Assembly: GCA_018268105.1 (NCBI GenBank) | Contig: JAFDXG010000148.1 | Location: 1-64,000 of the forward strand | DNA length: 64,000 nucleotides | Source of the DNA: Bacteroidota bacterium | Lineage (GTDB): Bacteria > Bacteroidota > Bacteroidia > Chitinophagales > Chitinophagaceae | Direction: 5' to 3' | Part shown: positions 44,585 through 54,753 of the stretch, piece by piece | Position numbering within the stretch: position 1 is the stretch's first letter | How the letters are laid out: every line of letters begins with the position of its first letter | Position numbers and translations under genes: made by a program | The notes under the pieces: model-generated | Seen by the model: only the letters and a program-made list of their open reading frames with translations | Told to the model about the DNA's origin: nothing | The model's database searches: none

Positions 44585-46162
44585 TTGAGCACAAAAAAAA
44601 ATATAATTACCCTGATCTCTTTTCTTTTCATCAGTGTATTAATTTTTTCTTTTTCCTTAATGGGACCATTGGTTTTTAAAACTGTTAAAGTGGAAGGGGG
44701 GCTAATTACCGGAACAATAAACGCTTCCGGCAATATTCATATCTTCAGGGGAATTCCTTTTGCCGCGCCGCCTTTGGGTAACTTAAGATGGAAAGAACCA
44801 CACCCAGTTATTCCCTGGAATGATGTAAAGAGTTGTGATGTTTATGGGCCAAGCCCCATGCAGGCCAACCCAGTACCTTTTGGACCCTGGTCTGAGGAAT
44901 TTCTAATTCCCCAAAAACCAATAAGTGAAGATTGTCTATATCTGAATGTATGGACAGGAGCTGCTTCATCCAAAGAAAGGAGGCCTGTGGTAATCTGGAT
45001 TTATGGGGGAGGATTTGTAAGCGGTGGAACCGGTGTTCCGGTTTACGATGGGGAGACAATGGCAAAAAAGGGAGTTGTTTTTGTGAGTGCAAATTATCGG
45101 GTAGGTGTTTTTGGTTTTTTGGCTTTGCCGGAACTTTCTAAAGAGTCCCCGCATCATTCTTCAGGAAATTATGCTTTACTGGATCAGATTGCTGCAATAA
45201 AATGGGTAAAGAAAAATATCGCTGCTTTTGGTGGCGATCCGGATAATATTACTATTGCTGGGCAGTCTGCAGGTTCAATGAGTGTTAACTGCCTGGTGGC
45301 TTCGCCACTTTGCAAAAATTTGTTTAAACATGCAATTGCAGAAAGTGGAGCGGGAGTAATTGAAACCCATGATAGAAAGCCAGTTCCCTTTTTACAGGCC
45401 GAAGAAGAAGGAGCGAAATATATGGAATCATTCAACGTGAAATCATTGGAAGATTTCAGAAAAATACCTGCTGAAGAATTATTAAAAAAATACTGGCTGC
45501 TCAACCGTCCAAAAGTGGATGGATATCTATTACCAAAATCTATTTCCGAAATATTTGCCGCTGGCGAAGAAAACGAAGTTGATTTATTGACGGGATGGAA
45601 TGAAGATGATGGGATTTCCTTTGGCAAGAAGGACAATGCGGAAGAATTTAAAAAACATGCGGAAGAAAAATATGGAACTGACGCTGATAAATTTTTATCT
45701 TTTTTTCCTGCCGGCAATGATGAAGAAGCAATTGTTTCCCAGCAAAAGCTTTCAAGAGATCTGACTTTTGGTATTCAAAATTTTGCCTGGGCTAATATTC
45801 AAACTATTCGAAAGAATAAAAGGGTTTATGTTTATCGTTTTGCAAGAAAACTTCCAGCTACCGGTGAGTACAAAAAATATGGCGCTTTTCACACCGGCGA
45901 AGTGGCTTATGCGTATGGGAATTTAGATTTTGTGCACCGTTGCCCCTGGGAGCCTGGAGATTATAGTCTGGAAAAAACAATGTCATCTTTTTGGGCAAAT
46001 TTTATCAAAACCGGCGATCCTAACGGGAAAGGCCTTCCAAAATGGCCTTCTTACAACCCACAGAGCAAAATGATAATGATGTTAAATCTGAAATCCGGAG
46101 CAATGCCTTTACCTGATGAAAAATCCCTGGAATTCCTTGTAAACAATATTAGCAGTCATTAG
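44585..46162 (+). CDS. secreted type-B carboxylesterase
   Basis: A TTG start at 44585 gives 525 residues with a signal peptide or anchor (TLISFLFISVLIFSFSLMGP). The first ATG (44663) lies beyond that segment, so the TTG is preferred. Family motifs are FRGIPFAAPPLGNLRWKEP, EDCLYLNVWT, nucleophile S228 in GQSAGSMS and H436 in FHTGEVAYAYG. It hydrolyses carboxylic esters outside the cytoplasm; the natural substrate is unknown. Confidence 0.88.
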   Translation: MSTKKNIITLISFLFISVLIFSFSLMGPLVFKTVKVEGGLITGTINASGNIHIFRGIPFAAPPLGNLRWKEPHPVIPWNDVKSCDVYGPSPMQANPVPFGPWSEEFLIPQKPISEDCLYLNVWTGAASSKERRPVVIWIYGGGFVSGGTGVPVYDGETMAKKGVVFVSANYRVGVFGFLALPELSKESPHHSSGNYALLDQIAAIKWVKKNIAAFGGDPDNITIAGQSAGSMSVNCLVASPLCKNLFKHAIAESGAGVIETHDRKPVPFLQAEEEGAKYMESFNVKSLEDFRKIPAEELLKKYWLLNRPKVDGYLLPKSISEIFAAGEENEVDLLTGWNEDDGISFGKKDNAEEFKKHAEEKYGTDADKFLSFFPAGNDEEAIVSQQKLSRDLTFGIQNFAWANIQTIRKNKRVYVYRFARKLPATGEYKKYGAFHTGEVAYAYGNLDFVHRCPWEPGDYSLEKTMSSFWANFIKTGDPNGKGLPKWPSYNPQSKMIMMLNLKSGAMPLPDEKSLEFLVNNISSH

Positions 46163-46164
46163 TG

Positions 46165-46185
46165 TTCTCAATAAATAATTGAGAA
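46165..46185 (+). terminator. hairpin directly after the carboxylesterase stop
   Basis: TTCTCAAT (46165-46172) and ATTGAGAA (46178-46185) form a perfect 8-bp stem with a 5-base loop, two bases after the stop codon. No T-run follows, so it may stabilise the mRNA end rather than terminate. Confidence 0.4.
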
Positions 46186-46329
46186 AGTTACTCCTGAAAA
46201 TATTGAGTATCACCGAAATGGTTTTGTGCTCCTATTCTCCGTAAGCAGAAAGTTTTCACCTTGTTAAGTATATTAGCGGAAATGCGCTTACATTTACCAC
46301 TTTGTTTAAACGGTTAACGATTCCCCAAA

Positions 46330-49300
46330 ATGAAAAAATTATTAGTTCAACTCTTCCCAATTGTTATCATTCTGTTTTTATTTTCCTGCAATAAGCGTAA
46401 CGGCAAACCGAGAATTCTTGTATTTGCAAAAACGGCAGGGTATCATCACGAGTCTATTGCTGCAGGAATCCCGGCTATACAAAAGCTGGGTAGTGAAAAT
46501 GGTTTTGATGTTGATACCACTACAGATGCCGCCCTGTTCAATGAAGACACACTAAAAAAATATTCTGCGGTAGTTTTCCTCAATACAACAGGACCTTTAT
46601 TCAACACAAATGAACGCATAGCTCTTGAACGATATATACAGGCTGGCGGAGGATATATGGGTATACATTCAGCTACAGATGCTGAATATGACTGGGGATG
46701 GTACAACAGACTGGCAGGCGCTCAATTTCTTAGCCACCCCCACCAGCAGGAAGCAAAGCTGATAGTGAAAGATAAGAATCACCCCTCAACCCAACACTTA
46801 CCGGATGTATGGACACGCAAGGACGAATGGTATAATTTTAAAAAGCTGAACAAGGATGTTCATGTACTCATCAGTATTGATGAGAAAAGTTATGAAGGCG
46901 GAAAAAATGGTGACAACCACCCGATGGCATGGTATCACGAATATGATGGGGGAAGGGCCTTTTATACTGAACTCGGTCATACCGAGGAGTCCTATGCCGA
47001 TCCACTTTATCTGCAACATATTCTTGGTGGTATTAAGTACGCTATAGGAGAAAACCGCAATTTAGATTATAGTAAAGCTACAGCCCAGTACCCACCTGAT
47101 GAAGACAGGTTCACAAAAACTCCGCTTATCCATGGTGGGTTTTATGAACCTACTGAAATGACTATTCTCCCCAACTTTGATATTTTAATTACACAGCGCA
47201 GAGGAGAAATAATGTTGTATAAAAATGAAACCAAAACTTTGAAACAGGTAGGTTTCCTTAATGCATATTTCAAAACTTCTGATGGTAAAGCCAATGCGGA
47301 AGAAGGTGTGCTGGGTATTTCCAAAGACCCCAACTTCAGCAAAAATCATTGGGTATATATATTTTACAGCCCTATAGATACCTCTGTCAACAGGTTGTCA
47401 CGTTTCACTTTTGAAAATGATACGCTTGATGTAAAAAGCGAAAAAATAGTACTTCAGTTCTATTCACAGCGGGAGATTTGTTGCCATACCGGTGGTTCTG
47501 TTGCATTCGGACCTGATAGCCTGTTGTATGTTTCAACGGGTGATAATTCTACTCCTTTTAATGAACCTGGACAGACGTATACCAACAGAGGATTCGGCCC
47601 ATTGGATGACCGACCGGGTCATATACAATATGATGCCCGCCGTAGTTCAAGCAATACCAATGATCTCCGGGGTAAGATATTGCGCATTCGCGTTAAAGAT
47701 GATGGAACTTATGAAATCCCTGATGGCAATCTTTTTCCTAAAGGAACAGACAGCACCCGCCCCGAAATATATGTAATGGGCGACAGGAACCCGTATCGTA
47801 TTTCCGTAGACCAGAAAAACAGTTTTCTGTATTGGGGAGAAGTTGGGCCAGATGCAGGTGAAGACAGTATAGGGGTGCGTGGGCCTCGCGGGTATGATGA
47901 ACTGAACCAGGCACGTAAAGCCGGTTATTTCGGGTGGCCGCTTTTTGTAGGTAATAATTATCCGTATAACAGGTATGACTACGCGACAGGAAAATCCGGA
48001 TCTGCTTTTGATCCTGAACATCCGGTCAACGATTCAAGAAACAATACCGGACTACGAAATCTGCCACCGGTATCACCTGCATTTATCTGGTATCCCTATG
48101 CAGCATCAACAGATTTTCCCCAGGTAGGTACTGGCGGTCGCAATGCCATGGCCGGCCCTGTTTATTATACGGATATGTTTCCCAAAGAATCCCGGTATCC
48201 TGATTATTATAATGGTAAGCTATTTATATACGACTGGATTCGTGGCTGGATAAAAGCTGTAACTATGTTACCAAATGGTGATTTTGACATGATGGAACCG
48301 TTCATGGAACATACTAAGTTTCATAATGCCATTGATATGGAGGTAGGTCCAGACGGAAGGCTTTATATACTGGAATACGGTACTTCCTGGTTTGCTAAAA
48401 ATAGTGATGCGGGGTTGAGTCGTATTGACTATAATGGTGGTAACCGTCCACCTAAGGTAACTAACTTAACACTGGACAAAACTTCAGGAGATGCACCGTT
48501 GACTATAAAAGCTTCCGTAAATGCAAAAGATCCTGAAGGAGATAAATTAACGTATATATGGTCTACCGGAATCGGACAAACAAAGGAAACTACAGTGCCT
48601 GATGCCGAACTTAGTCTTGAAGCTAAAGGAGATTATAACGTATCGGTGGAAGTAAAAGACGATAAAGGTGCTTCTGCCAAAAGTGATGCCGTGAATGTAT
48701 ATGCCGGTAATACAGCACCTGATGTATCCGTGAAACTTTCAGGCAATCAGAGTTTTTATTTTTCCGGACGACCGGTTAACTATACGGTGATGGTTCATGA
48801 TAAAGAAGATGGAGATAATATTGACGAACAGAATTTGTATGTTACTGCAGATTATGTAGAGGGTATGGACAGGGCATCAATACCCCAGGGGCACCAGGCA
48901 GCAGTTGCAGCCGTTAATGGAAAAACAATAATGCTTTCGCTGGATTGTAAAAACTGTCACAACATTGATAAAAAATCCATCGGACCTTCTTTTATTGATG
49001 TTGGAAAGCGATATCAGAAAGATCAGAAGGCATTAAGCTACCTAACCGAGAAAATTATAAAAGGCGGCGGCGGTGTCTGGGGAGAAACAGCCATGGCAGC
49101 TCATCCCAACCTAAGCGAAGGGGATGCCGGTCAGATAGTACAATGGATACTTTCATTAGCCAATCAGTCTGCAATGAAAAAATCTCTGCCGGCAAAAGGA
49201 GCTGTAACCGTAAAGGAGGTGAAATCTAATGAGGCTTTATACATATCTGCGACCTATGCTGATAAAGGCGGCGAAGGAATTAAAACGTTAACCGGTAATG

Positions 49301-49722
49301 GCGCTGCAGTTTTATTCAGCAGCAAATTTGGCTTCAATAATGTTACTCAAATGAATAAATACAGTAAGGTAGCATTGAGTGGCAACCAGGTGATGGTGGC
49401 ACCTGCAGAGAATGCCTGGTTTCGTATTGACAGCATTGATTTGGAAGGAGTAAACGGCGCTGAATTAACATTAGTCTGGAAAGAAGCGCCTCTGAGTGCC
49501 TATATTTTTGAATTGCATGCAGGCGCACCTGACGGAAAGAAATTAGGCGAAGCCACATTGAATCCACCAGGGAATTCAAATCAAAAATCAGCAAAACTCC
49601 GTATTTCTTTTGATGCAATAAAAGAAGCCGTTAAGCAAAATCTTTATATAGTGAGCCATGCTAAAAATGCGTCAGAACAGAACCCGGTAGATGTTGTTAC
49701 AATTGAACTTTTGTCGAGATAA
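46330..49722 (+). CDS. lipoprotein fusion: ThuA, sugar dehydrogenase, PKD, cytochrome c, CBM6-like
   Basis: This 1130-residue protein is a lipoprotein (lipobox LFSC). Domains in order are ThuA-like (about 25-235, GYHHESI, GGYMGIHSATDAEYDW), a PQQ-type glucose/sorbosone dehydrogenase propeller (about 250-690, SVAFGPDSLLYVSTGDN, GDRNPYRISVD), a PKD fold (about 705-790, GDAPLTIKASVNAKDPEGDK), a single cytochrome c with heme site CKNCH at residues 873-877, and a C-terminal CBM6-like jelly roll (about 960-1130). It likely oxidises sugars at the membrane and passes electrons to its own heme. Confidence 0.9.
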   Translation: MKKLLVQLFPIVIILFLFSCNKRNGKPRILVFAKTAGYHHESIAAGIPAIQKLGSENGFDVDTTTDAALFNEDTLKKYSAVVFLNTTGPLFNTNERIALERYIQAGGGYMGIHSATDAEYDWGWYNRLAGAQFLSHPHQQEAKLIVKDKNHPSTQHLPDVWTRKDEWYNFKKLNKDVHVLISIDEKSYEGGKNGDNHPMAWYHEYDGGRAFYTELGHTEESYADPLYLQHILGGIKYAIGENRNLDYSKATAQYPPDEDRFTKTPLIHGGFYEPTEMTILPNFDILITQRRGEIMLYKNETKTLKQVGFLNAYFKTSDGKANAEEGVLGISKDPNFSKNHWVYIFYSPIDTSVNRLSRFTFENDTLDVKSEKIVLQFYSQREICCHTGGSVAFGPDSLLYVSTGDNSTPFNEPGQTYTNRGFGPLDDRPGHIQYDARRSSSNTNDLRGKILRIRVKDDGTYEIPDGNLFPKGTDSTRPEIYVMGDRNPYRISVDQKNSFLYWGEVGPDAGEDSIGVRGPRGYDELNQARKAGYFGWPLFVGNNYPYNRYDYATGKSGSAFDPEHPVNDSRNNTGLRNLPPVSPAFIWYPYAASTDFPQVGTGGRNAMAGPVYYTDMFPKESRYPDYYNGKLFIYDWIRGWIKAVTMLPNGDFDMMEPFMEHTKFHNAIDMEVGPDGRLYILEYGTSWFAKNSDAGLSRIDYNGGNRPPKVTNLTLDKTSGDAPLTIKASVNAKDPEGDKLTYIWSTGIGQTKETTVPDAELSLEAKGDYNVSVEVKDDKGASAKSDAVNVYAGNTAPDVSVKLSGNQSFYFSGRPVNYTVMVHDKEDGDNIDEQNLYVTADYVEGMDRASIPQGHQAAVAAVNGKTIMLSLDCKNCHNIDKKSIGPSFIDVGKRYQKDQKALSYLTEKIIKGGGGVWGETAMAAHPNLSEGDAGQIVQWILSLANQSAMKKSLPAKGAVTVKEVKSNEALYISATYADKGGEGIKTLTGNGAAVLFSSKFGFNNVTQMNKYSKVALSGNQVMVAPAENAWFRIDSIDLEGVNGAELTLVWKEAPLSAYIFELHAGAPDGKKLGEATLNPPGNSNQKSAKLRISFDAIKEAVKQNLYIVSHAKNASEQNPVDVVTIELLSR

Positions 49723-49833
49723 ACGATATAAGTGTTGATATTTAAGTTAAATCAGGTTCGGATTTGAGAAAGGCTGAATATGATCAGTTCACTCTTTTCG
49801 GACTTTTTTTATAGCACACTAATTTTTATCCGG

Positions 49834-51255
49834 ATGTCAAAAAAGAAAATTTCACGCAGAAGATTTATGGTTGATACATCTTTGTCGGCCATGAGTTTTT
49901 TTATTGTACCGCGATATGTTTTAGGTAAAGGACATATAGCGCCGAGTGATAAATTGAATATTGCAGGTATAGGTGTCGGTGGTAAAGCAGAGGTGAATCT
50001 CCCATTAGCTTATAATAAAGGCACAGATAATATTGTAGCATTGTGTGATGTGGATGACAGGCAATCATTAAAAGGGAGAAAGCAATGGCCCGGAGCACCT
50101 TATTATAAAGATTTCAGAAAGATGCTTGATAAAGAGCATAAACATATAGATGCGGTAATAATAACCACTCCCGATCACATGCATGCAGTGCAGGCTCTGG
50201 CAGCCATGCAATTGGGTAAACATGTGTATTGCGAAAAGCCTTTGACGCATGATATATACGAAGCGCGAATGCTTACCAAAGCAGCGGAGCAATACAAACT
50301 GGTAACACAAATGGGCAACCAGGGTAGTAGCGGAGATGATACCCGGAAAATAGAAACCTGGATACAGGATGGGATAATTGGTAATGTACACACCGTGCAT
50401 GTGTGGACCAATCGCCCAACCTGGCCGCAGGGAGTACCCAAACCTTCAGGAAAATTTGCAATACCGGCCGCATTGGACTGGAATCTATGGCTGGGTACTG
50501 CCCCCTGGCGGGAGTATCATCCTGCTTATCTCCCGGCAATTTGGCGCGGGTGGGTTGATTTCGGCTCTGGATCATTGGGGGATATGGGCTGCCATTTTAT
50601 GGATGTCCCTTACCGAGCACTCAAACTGAAATATCCTGTTTCGGTAGAAACCAGTGTAGGCTCGGTATATACTGGTTTTTTTAAGGAAGCGATTTATAAA
50701 GACAGCTATCCGCCTTCGGCTAAAACACATATTCAATTCCCCGAACGTGAAGGTATGCCTGCGGTAGAAATGATATGGTATGATGGTGGTATAAAACCCA
50801 AAAGACCTGCAGAATTGTTGCCCGATGAAGAGATGGGTGAAATAGACGGAGGGATAATTTTTGAAGGAACCAAAGGAAAAATTATGGCGGGGTTATTCGG
50901 GAGGAATCCAACGTTGCTGCCTACCCGAAGAATGAAAGAACAAGTATTGCCTCCGTCAAAATATGAATTTGTGGAAGGCGGAATTGATGGACACCAGCAG
51001 CAATGGGTAAAAGCCTGTAAAAAAGGGTGGGGGGCATATACCAGTTCATCCTTCGATAAATCCGGGCCACTTACAGAAACTGTACTCATGGGAAACCTTG
51101 CTGTACTCAGTTACAATTATTACGAAACAAATACTAAGGGCGACAGAATATTTAATGGCAGAAAGCAATTATTGTGGGACGGGGAGAATATGCGAATCAC
51201 TAATTTTGAACCCGCCAATCAGTTTGTGAAAAGAACTTACCGGAATGAATGGTAA
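49834..51255 (+). CDS. Gfo/Idh/MocA oxidoreductase with Tat-like signal
   Basis: The ATG at 49834 gives 473 residues beginning with a twin-arginine-like signal (KISRRRFMVDTSLSAMSFFI); an upstream ATG at 49780 is less likely. The Rossmann part has AGIGVGGKAE and VIITTPDHMHAVQALAAMQL, then the conserved HVYCEKPLTHD. The second half is the Gfo/Idh/MocA C-terminal domain (WVDFGSGSLGDMGCHFMDV). It is an NAD(P)-dependent sugar oxidoreductase or glycosidase-like enzyme outside the cytoplasm, which fits the sugar-oxidising gene upstream. Confidence 0.88.
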   Translation: MSKKKISRRRFMVDTSLSAMSFFIVPRYVLGKGHIAPSDKLNIAGIGVGGKAEVNLPLAYNKGTDNIVALCDVDDRQSLKGRKQWPGAPYYKDFRKMLDKEHKHIDAVIITTPDHMHAVQALAAMQLGKHVYCEKPLTHDIYEARMLTKAAEQYKLVTQMGNQGSSGDDTRKIETWIQDGIIGNVHTVHVWTNRPTWPQGVPKPSGKFAIPAALDWNLWLGTAPWREYHPAYLPAIWRGWVDFGSGSLGDMGCHFMDVPYRALKLKYPVSVETSVGSVYTGFFKEAIYKDSYPPSAKTHIQFPEREGMPAVEMIWYDGGIKPKRPAELLPDEEMGEIDGGIIFEGTKGKIMAGLFGRNPTLLPTRRMKEQVLPPSKYEFVEGGIDGHQQQWVKACKKGWGAYTSSSFDKSGPLTETVLMGNLAVLSYNYYETNTKGDRIFNGRKQLLWDGENMRITNFEPANQFVKRTYRNEW

Positions 51256-51341
51256 ATGAGATGAAGTGATCGGAAATGAGAGATTGATGACAGGATTGAG
51301 AACTGTGAGTAATCAATAGCTGATAACTGAATAGCTGAAAT
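51256..51341. repeat. degenerate TGAGAT/CTGATAA-rich simple repeat
   Basis: The space between two convergent stop codons holds loosely repeated GATGAAGTGA, ATGAGAGATTGATGA and TAGCTGATAACTGAATAGCTGA units, similar in kind to 6200-6262. Confidence 0.4.
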
Positions 51342-54242
51342 CTAACCAATGACAGTTTTCAATTCCTCCTTTAAATAATACCCGGTGTAACTTTCCTTAC
51401 ATTCCACCAGTGATTCAGGTGTACCTTCAAATAAAATACGCCCGCCATTGTCGCCACCTTCAGGACCGAGATCAATAATATGATCTGCCATTTTTATCAC
51501 ATCCATGTTGTGTTCTATCACCAATACGGTATTACCCCTGTCTGTTAGTTTATTCAATACATCCATCAGGTGCCGGATATCTTCAAAGTGCAGTCCTGTG
51601 GTAGGTTCATCCAAAATATAAAAAGTTTTACCTGTATCTTTCTTTGCCAGTTCTGTTGATAGTTTCACTCTCTGGGCTTCACCACCACTAAGCGTAACCG
51701 CACTCTGGCCAAGTGTAATATAGCCCAACCCCACTTCCTGTAATACCCTTATCTTCCGGTATAGGTAGGGAACGGCCTGAAAAAACTCAACTGCTTCATC
51801 TACCGTCATGTCAAGTACATCGCTGATGGATTTGCCCTTATAGCGGATTTCCAGGGTTTCCCGGTTATATCTTTTCCCCTGGCATTTTTCACAGTGTACA
51901 TATACATCAGGCAAAAAATTCATTTCTATCACCCGCATACCGCCGCCTTCACACACATCACAACGACCACTTTTTACGTTGAATGAAAACCGTCCGGGAG
52001 TATATCCTCTTATTTTAGCTTCGGGTACAGCAGCAAATAATTGTCTGATCTCTGTAAAAAATCCACAATAAGTAGCGGGGTTACTGCGTGGTGTCCTGCC
52101 AATAGGCGACTGATCAATTTCAATTACTTTATCAATATTTTCCAGCCCTTTTACGCTGCCGTATTCCAGTGGTTGCACCCTCGAATGATAAGCGTGTTTT
52201 GCCAGTATCGGGTATATTGTTTCGTTGATGAGGGTAGACTTTCCGCTGCCGCTGACACCGGTTACTACGATCAATTTACCGAGCGGGAATTTCACGTTTA
52301 CATTTTTGAGATTGTTGCCAGTAGCATTTTTAATCTCCAAAAACTTTCCATTACCCTTACGCCGTTCTTCCGGAATTTTAATAGACCGATGCCCGTTCAG
52401 GTAAGAAGAAGTCAGGGTATTCAGCTTCAGTAAATCCGATGGTTTGCCTTCTGCTACTATCTTTCCTCCACGCGATCCGGCAAGTGGGCCAATATCCACC
52501 AGGTAATCGGCAGCAAGCATGATATCTTTATCGTGTTCTACCACCAATACCGTGTTACCGATATCTCTCAAATGTTCAAGGGCGGTTATCAAACGGTGAT
52601 TGTCGCGCTGGTGCAATCCAATTGAAGGTTCATCCAGGATATAGGTAATTCCCTGCAATTGTGACCCGATTTGTGTGGCAAGCCTTATGCGTTGTGATTC
52701 TCCGCCGCTAAGGGTTCTTGATGGCCGGTTAAGGGTAAGATATGTAAGTCCCACATCCAGTAAAAACCCAAGCCGCTCCCTGATCTCTTTGAGTATGTCT
52801 TTGGCAATAATATTTTGTTTTTCAGAAAGTCGCTTTTCAATTCCATCAAACCATTGCTTCAATGTATTAAGATTCAGATTGCTGAGTTCGGCAATATTTT
52901 TTTCATCAACCTTAAACCACAAACTTTCTTTTTTCAATCTTGCACCCTGGCAGGTTTCACAGGTTTTCAGTTCCATAAACTGCTCCACCCACTGTTGGAT
53001 ACTCTCACTGCTACCACCTGCAAACCACCGCCGCAACTGGTTGACAACGCCTTCGAACTCGGTAGCATACACCGGTCCGGAAAGATTCACCTCTTCAAAA
53101 TTCGATTCGGTTTCGCTACTTCCTTTTTCATCTCCGTATAGTAGCAGGTTCATTACTTTTTCAGGCAGGTCTTTTATGGGTTTGTCAAGGCCGAATTTAT
53201 TTTTTTTTGCCAGTTGCTGTACCTGTTTAAAAATATATGCCTCCCGTTCTTCACCCAGGGGTGCAATACCGCCTTCATTGATACTCAGCTCACGGTTTGG
53301 AATAACCGCTTCCATATTTACCTGGTATACCGACCCCAATCCTTTGCACACCGGGCAGGCGCCATAGGGAGAGTTGAATGAAAAGCTATTGGGGGAAGGC
53401 TCTTCGTAAGAAATGCCGGAATCTTCACACATCAGCATTTTGGAATAGAAGGCATCACTTCCGGATTTATTTATTGGTTCAGCGGGGCTGATAAATAAAA
53501 GGTCTTTGCCCAGTTTTAATCCCTGCTGCACACTCTGACTAAGTCTCAGCCTGAATTCTTCCTCCACCTTCAGCCGGTCTACTACTACTTCTATATCGTG
53601 AATCTTATAACGGTCAACCTGCATACGTGCGGTCAGGTCTTTAATTTCTCCATCCACTCTTACTTTCAGAAAACCTTTTTTTCGGACCTCTTCAAATAAT
53701 TCACGATAGTGACCTTTGCGTCCACGCACCAATGGTGCAAGTATCGAAATTTTTTGTCCCTTAAATCTTTTGAAAATATTTCCAACAATCTCCTCTTCGC
53801 TCCATTTGATCATAGGTTTACCGGTGTTGTAAGAATAAGCATCACCTATTCTTGCAAACAGTAGTCGCAGGAAATCGTATACCTCAGTAACCGTACCTAC
53901 TGTAGAGCGTGGGTTTTTATTAGTTGTTTTTTGTTCTATTGAAATGACAGGTGAAAGCCCTGTAATTTTATCTACATCCGGGCGCTCCATATCGCCGATG
54001 AATTGGCGGGCATAGGCGCCAAAAGTTTCCATATACCGGCGCTGCCCTTCAGCGTATATGGTATCAAATGCAAGTGAAGATTTACCACTGCCACTGATAC
54101 CGGTAATTACGGTAAGTTTGTTTTTTGGAATACTAATATCAATATTCTTCAGATTATGCACCCTTGCACCAAACACCGCTATATGCTCCAGATCTGCAGA
54201 TGCTGTCTCATCCATCCGTTTGTTGTCCTTTTCCTTTGCCAT
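51342..54242 (-). CDS. uvrA: excinuclease ABC subunit A
   Basis: From ATG 54242 the product is 966 residues; a longer reading to 54290 adds a hydrophobic leader that is unlikely. UvrA recognises DNA lesions for nucleotide excision repair. Two ABC modules are visible: Walker A GISGSGKSSLAFDTIYAEG and GVSGSGKSTLINETIYP, signatures LSGGESQRIRLATQ and LSGGEAQRVKLSTEL, and Walker B ILDEPSIGLHQRD and ILDEPTTGLHFED. Zinc sites are CPVC...CETC and CDVCEGGG...CEKCQG. Confidence 0.96.
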   Translation of the reverse strand: MAKEKDNKRMDETASADLEHIAVFGARVHNLKNIDISIPKNKLTVITGISGSGKSSLAFDTIYAEGQRRYMETFGAYARQFIGDMERPDVDKITGLSPVISIEQKTTNKNPRSTVGTVTEVYDFLRLLFARIGDAYSYNTGKPMIKWSEEEIVGNIFKRFKGQKISILAPLVRGRKGHYRELFEEVRKKGFLKVRVDGEIKDLTARMQVDRYKIHDIEVVVDRLKVEEEFRLRLSQSVQQGLKLGKDLLFISPAEPINKSGSDAFYSKMLMCEDSGISYEEPSPNSFSFNSPYGACPVCKGLGSVYQVNMEAVIPNRELSINEGGIAPLGEEREAYIFKQVQQLAKKNKFGLDKPIKDLPEKVMNLLLYGDEKGSSETESNFEEVNLSGPVYATEFEGVVNQLRRWFAGGSSESIQQWVEQFMELKTCETCQGARLKKESLWFKVDEKNIAELSNLNLNTLKQWFDGIEKRLSEKQNIIAKDILKEIRERLGFLLDVGLTYLTLNRPSRTLSGGESQRIRLATQIGSQLQGITYILDEPSIGLHQRDNHRLITALEHLRDIGNTVLVVEHDKDIMLAADYLVDIGPLAGSRGGKIVAEGKPSDLLKLNTLTSSYLNGHRSIKIPEERRKGNGKFLEIKNATGNNLKNVNVKFPLGKLIVVTGVSGSGKSTLINETIYPILAKHAYHSRVQPLEYGSVKGLENIDKVIEIDQSPIGRTPRSNPATYCGFFTEIRQLFAAVPEAKIRGYTPGRFSFNVKSGRCDVCEGGGMRVIEMNFLPDVYVHCEKCQGKRYNRETLEIRYKGKSISDVLDMTVDEAVEFFQAVPYLYRKIRVLQEVGLGYITLGQSAVTLSGGEAQRVKLSTELAKKDTGKTFYILDEPTTGLHFEDIRHLMDVLNKLTDRGNTVLVIEHNMDVIKMADHIIDLGPEGGDNGGRILFEGTPESLVECKESYTGYYLKEELKTVIG

Positions 54243-54753
54243 AAAAGATAGCGAAGATACTAAAAAAAGTAGCAAATATCTTTTTCTCAAATTCGAAAAC
54301 CTGATTTTTATTAAAATATGTATTTTAACCTGCTTCTACTTTACGACCATTTTGAAGTGTTTCATTAATCCCGGGATTGTTATTGAAAATATAATATATG
54401 ATCAGCAATAGACCCCTATCCTTTATTTTATGCCCCATAAATATTGAACATACTATTTTATACATTTTAAACGACGATGACGGAGGTCAAAGGAACAAAG
54501 CTGGCGGGGATTATAACTGCATGTCACTGCAAACACCTGAAGTGTTTCAGATATTGGTATAATCATTATAGAATCAAACTCAACAGCTATAGGTGAAGTG
54601 ATGGTACATGAACAAAATAATAATACTGTTACTGTTAAGAGGCTGAGTTAAATTTAGTATAGTAGTATTGGGATGCAAAAAAAGAAATGAAATATCCACA
54701 CGGATATTTCATTTCTTCATTAAAGTAATTTTTCCACTGGATTAAATAGCCGG
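54243..54753. other. about 500-bp gap between uvrA and yceI-like gene
   Basis: No protein-coding gene is supported. A 39-codon frame near 54477 has no recognisable features. The only strong structure is the terminator at 54677-54717. The rest is AT-rich and unremarkable. Confidence 0.5.
54677..54717 (-). terminator. strong intrinsic terminator of the yceI-like gene
   Basis: A perfect 16-bp stem (AAGAAATGAAATATCC at 54682-54697 with its complement at 54702-54717) with a 4-base loop ends in seven T on the minus strand. It lies about 36 bases past the stop of the yceI-like gene. Confidence 0.85.

Noticed and set aside
52675-53367. 230-codon plus-strand frame inside uvrA
   Set aside because: Antisense to a clearly functional uvrA, with a Ser/Phe-rich translation typical of shadow frames.
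54477-54596. 39-codon frame in the gap after uvrA
   Set aside because: No hydrophobic, catalytic or conserved pattern and no ribosome-binding or operon context.
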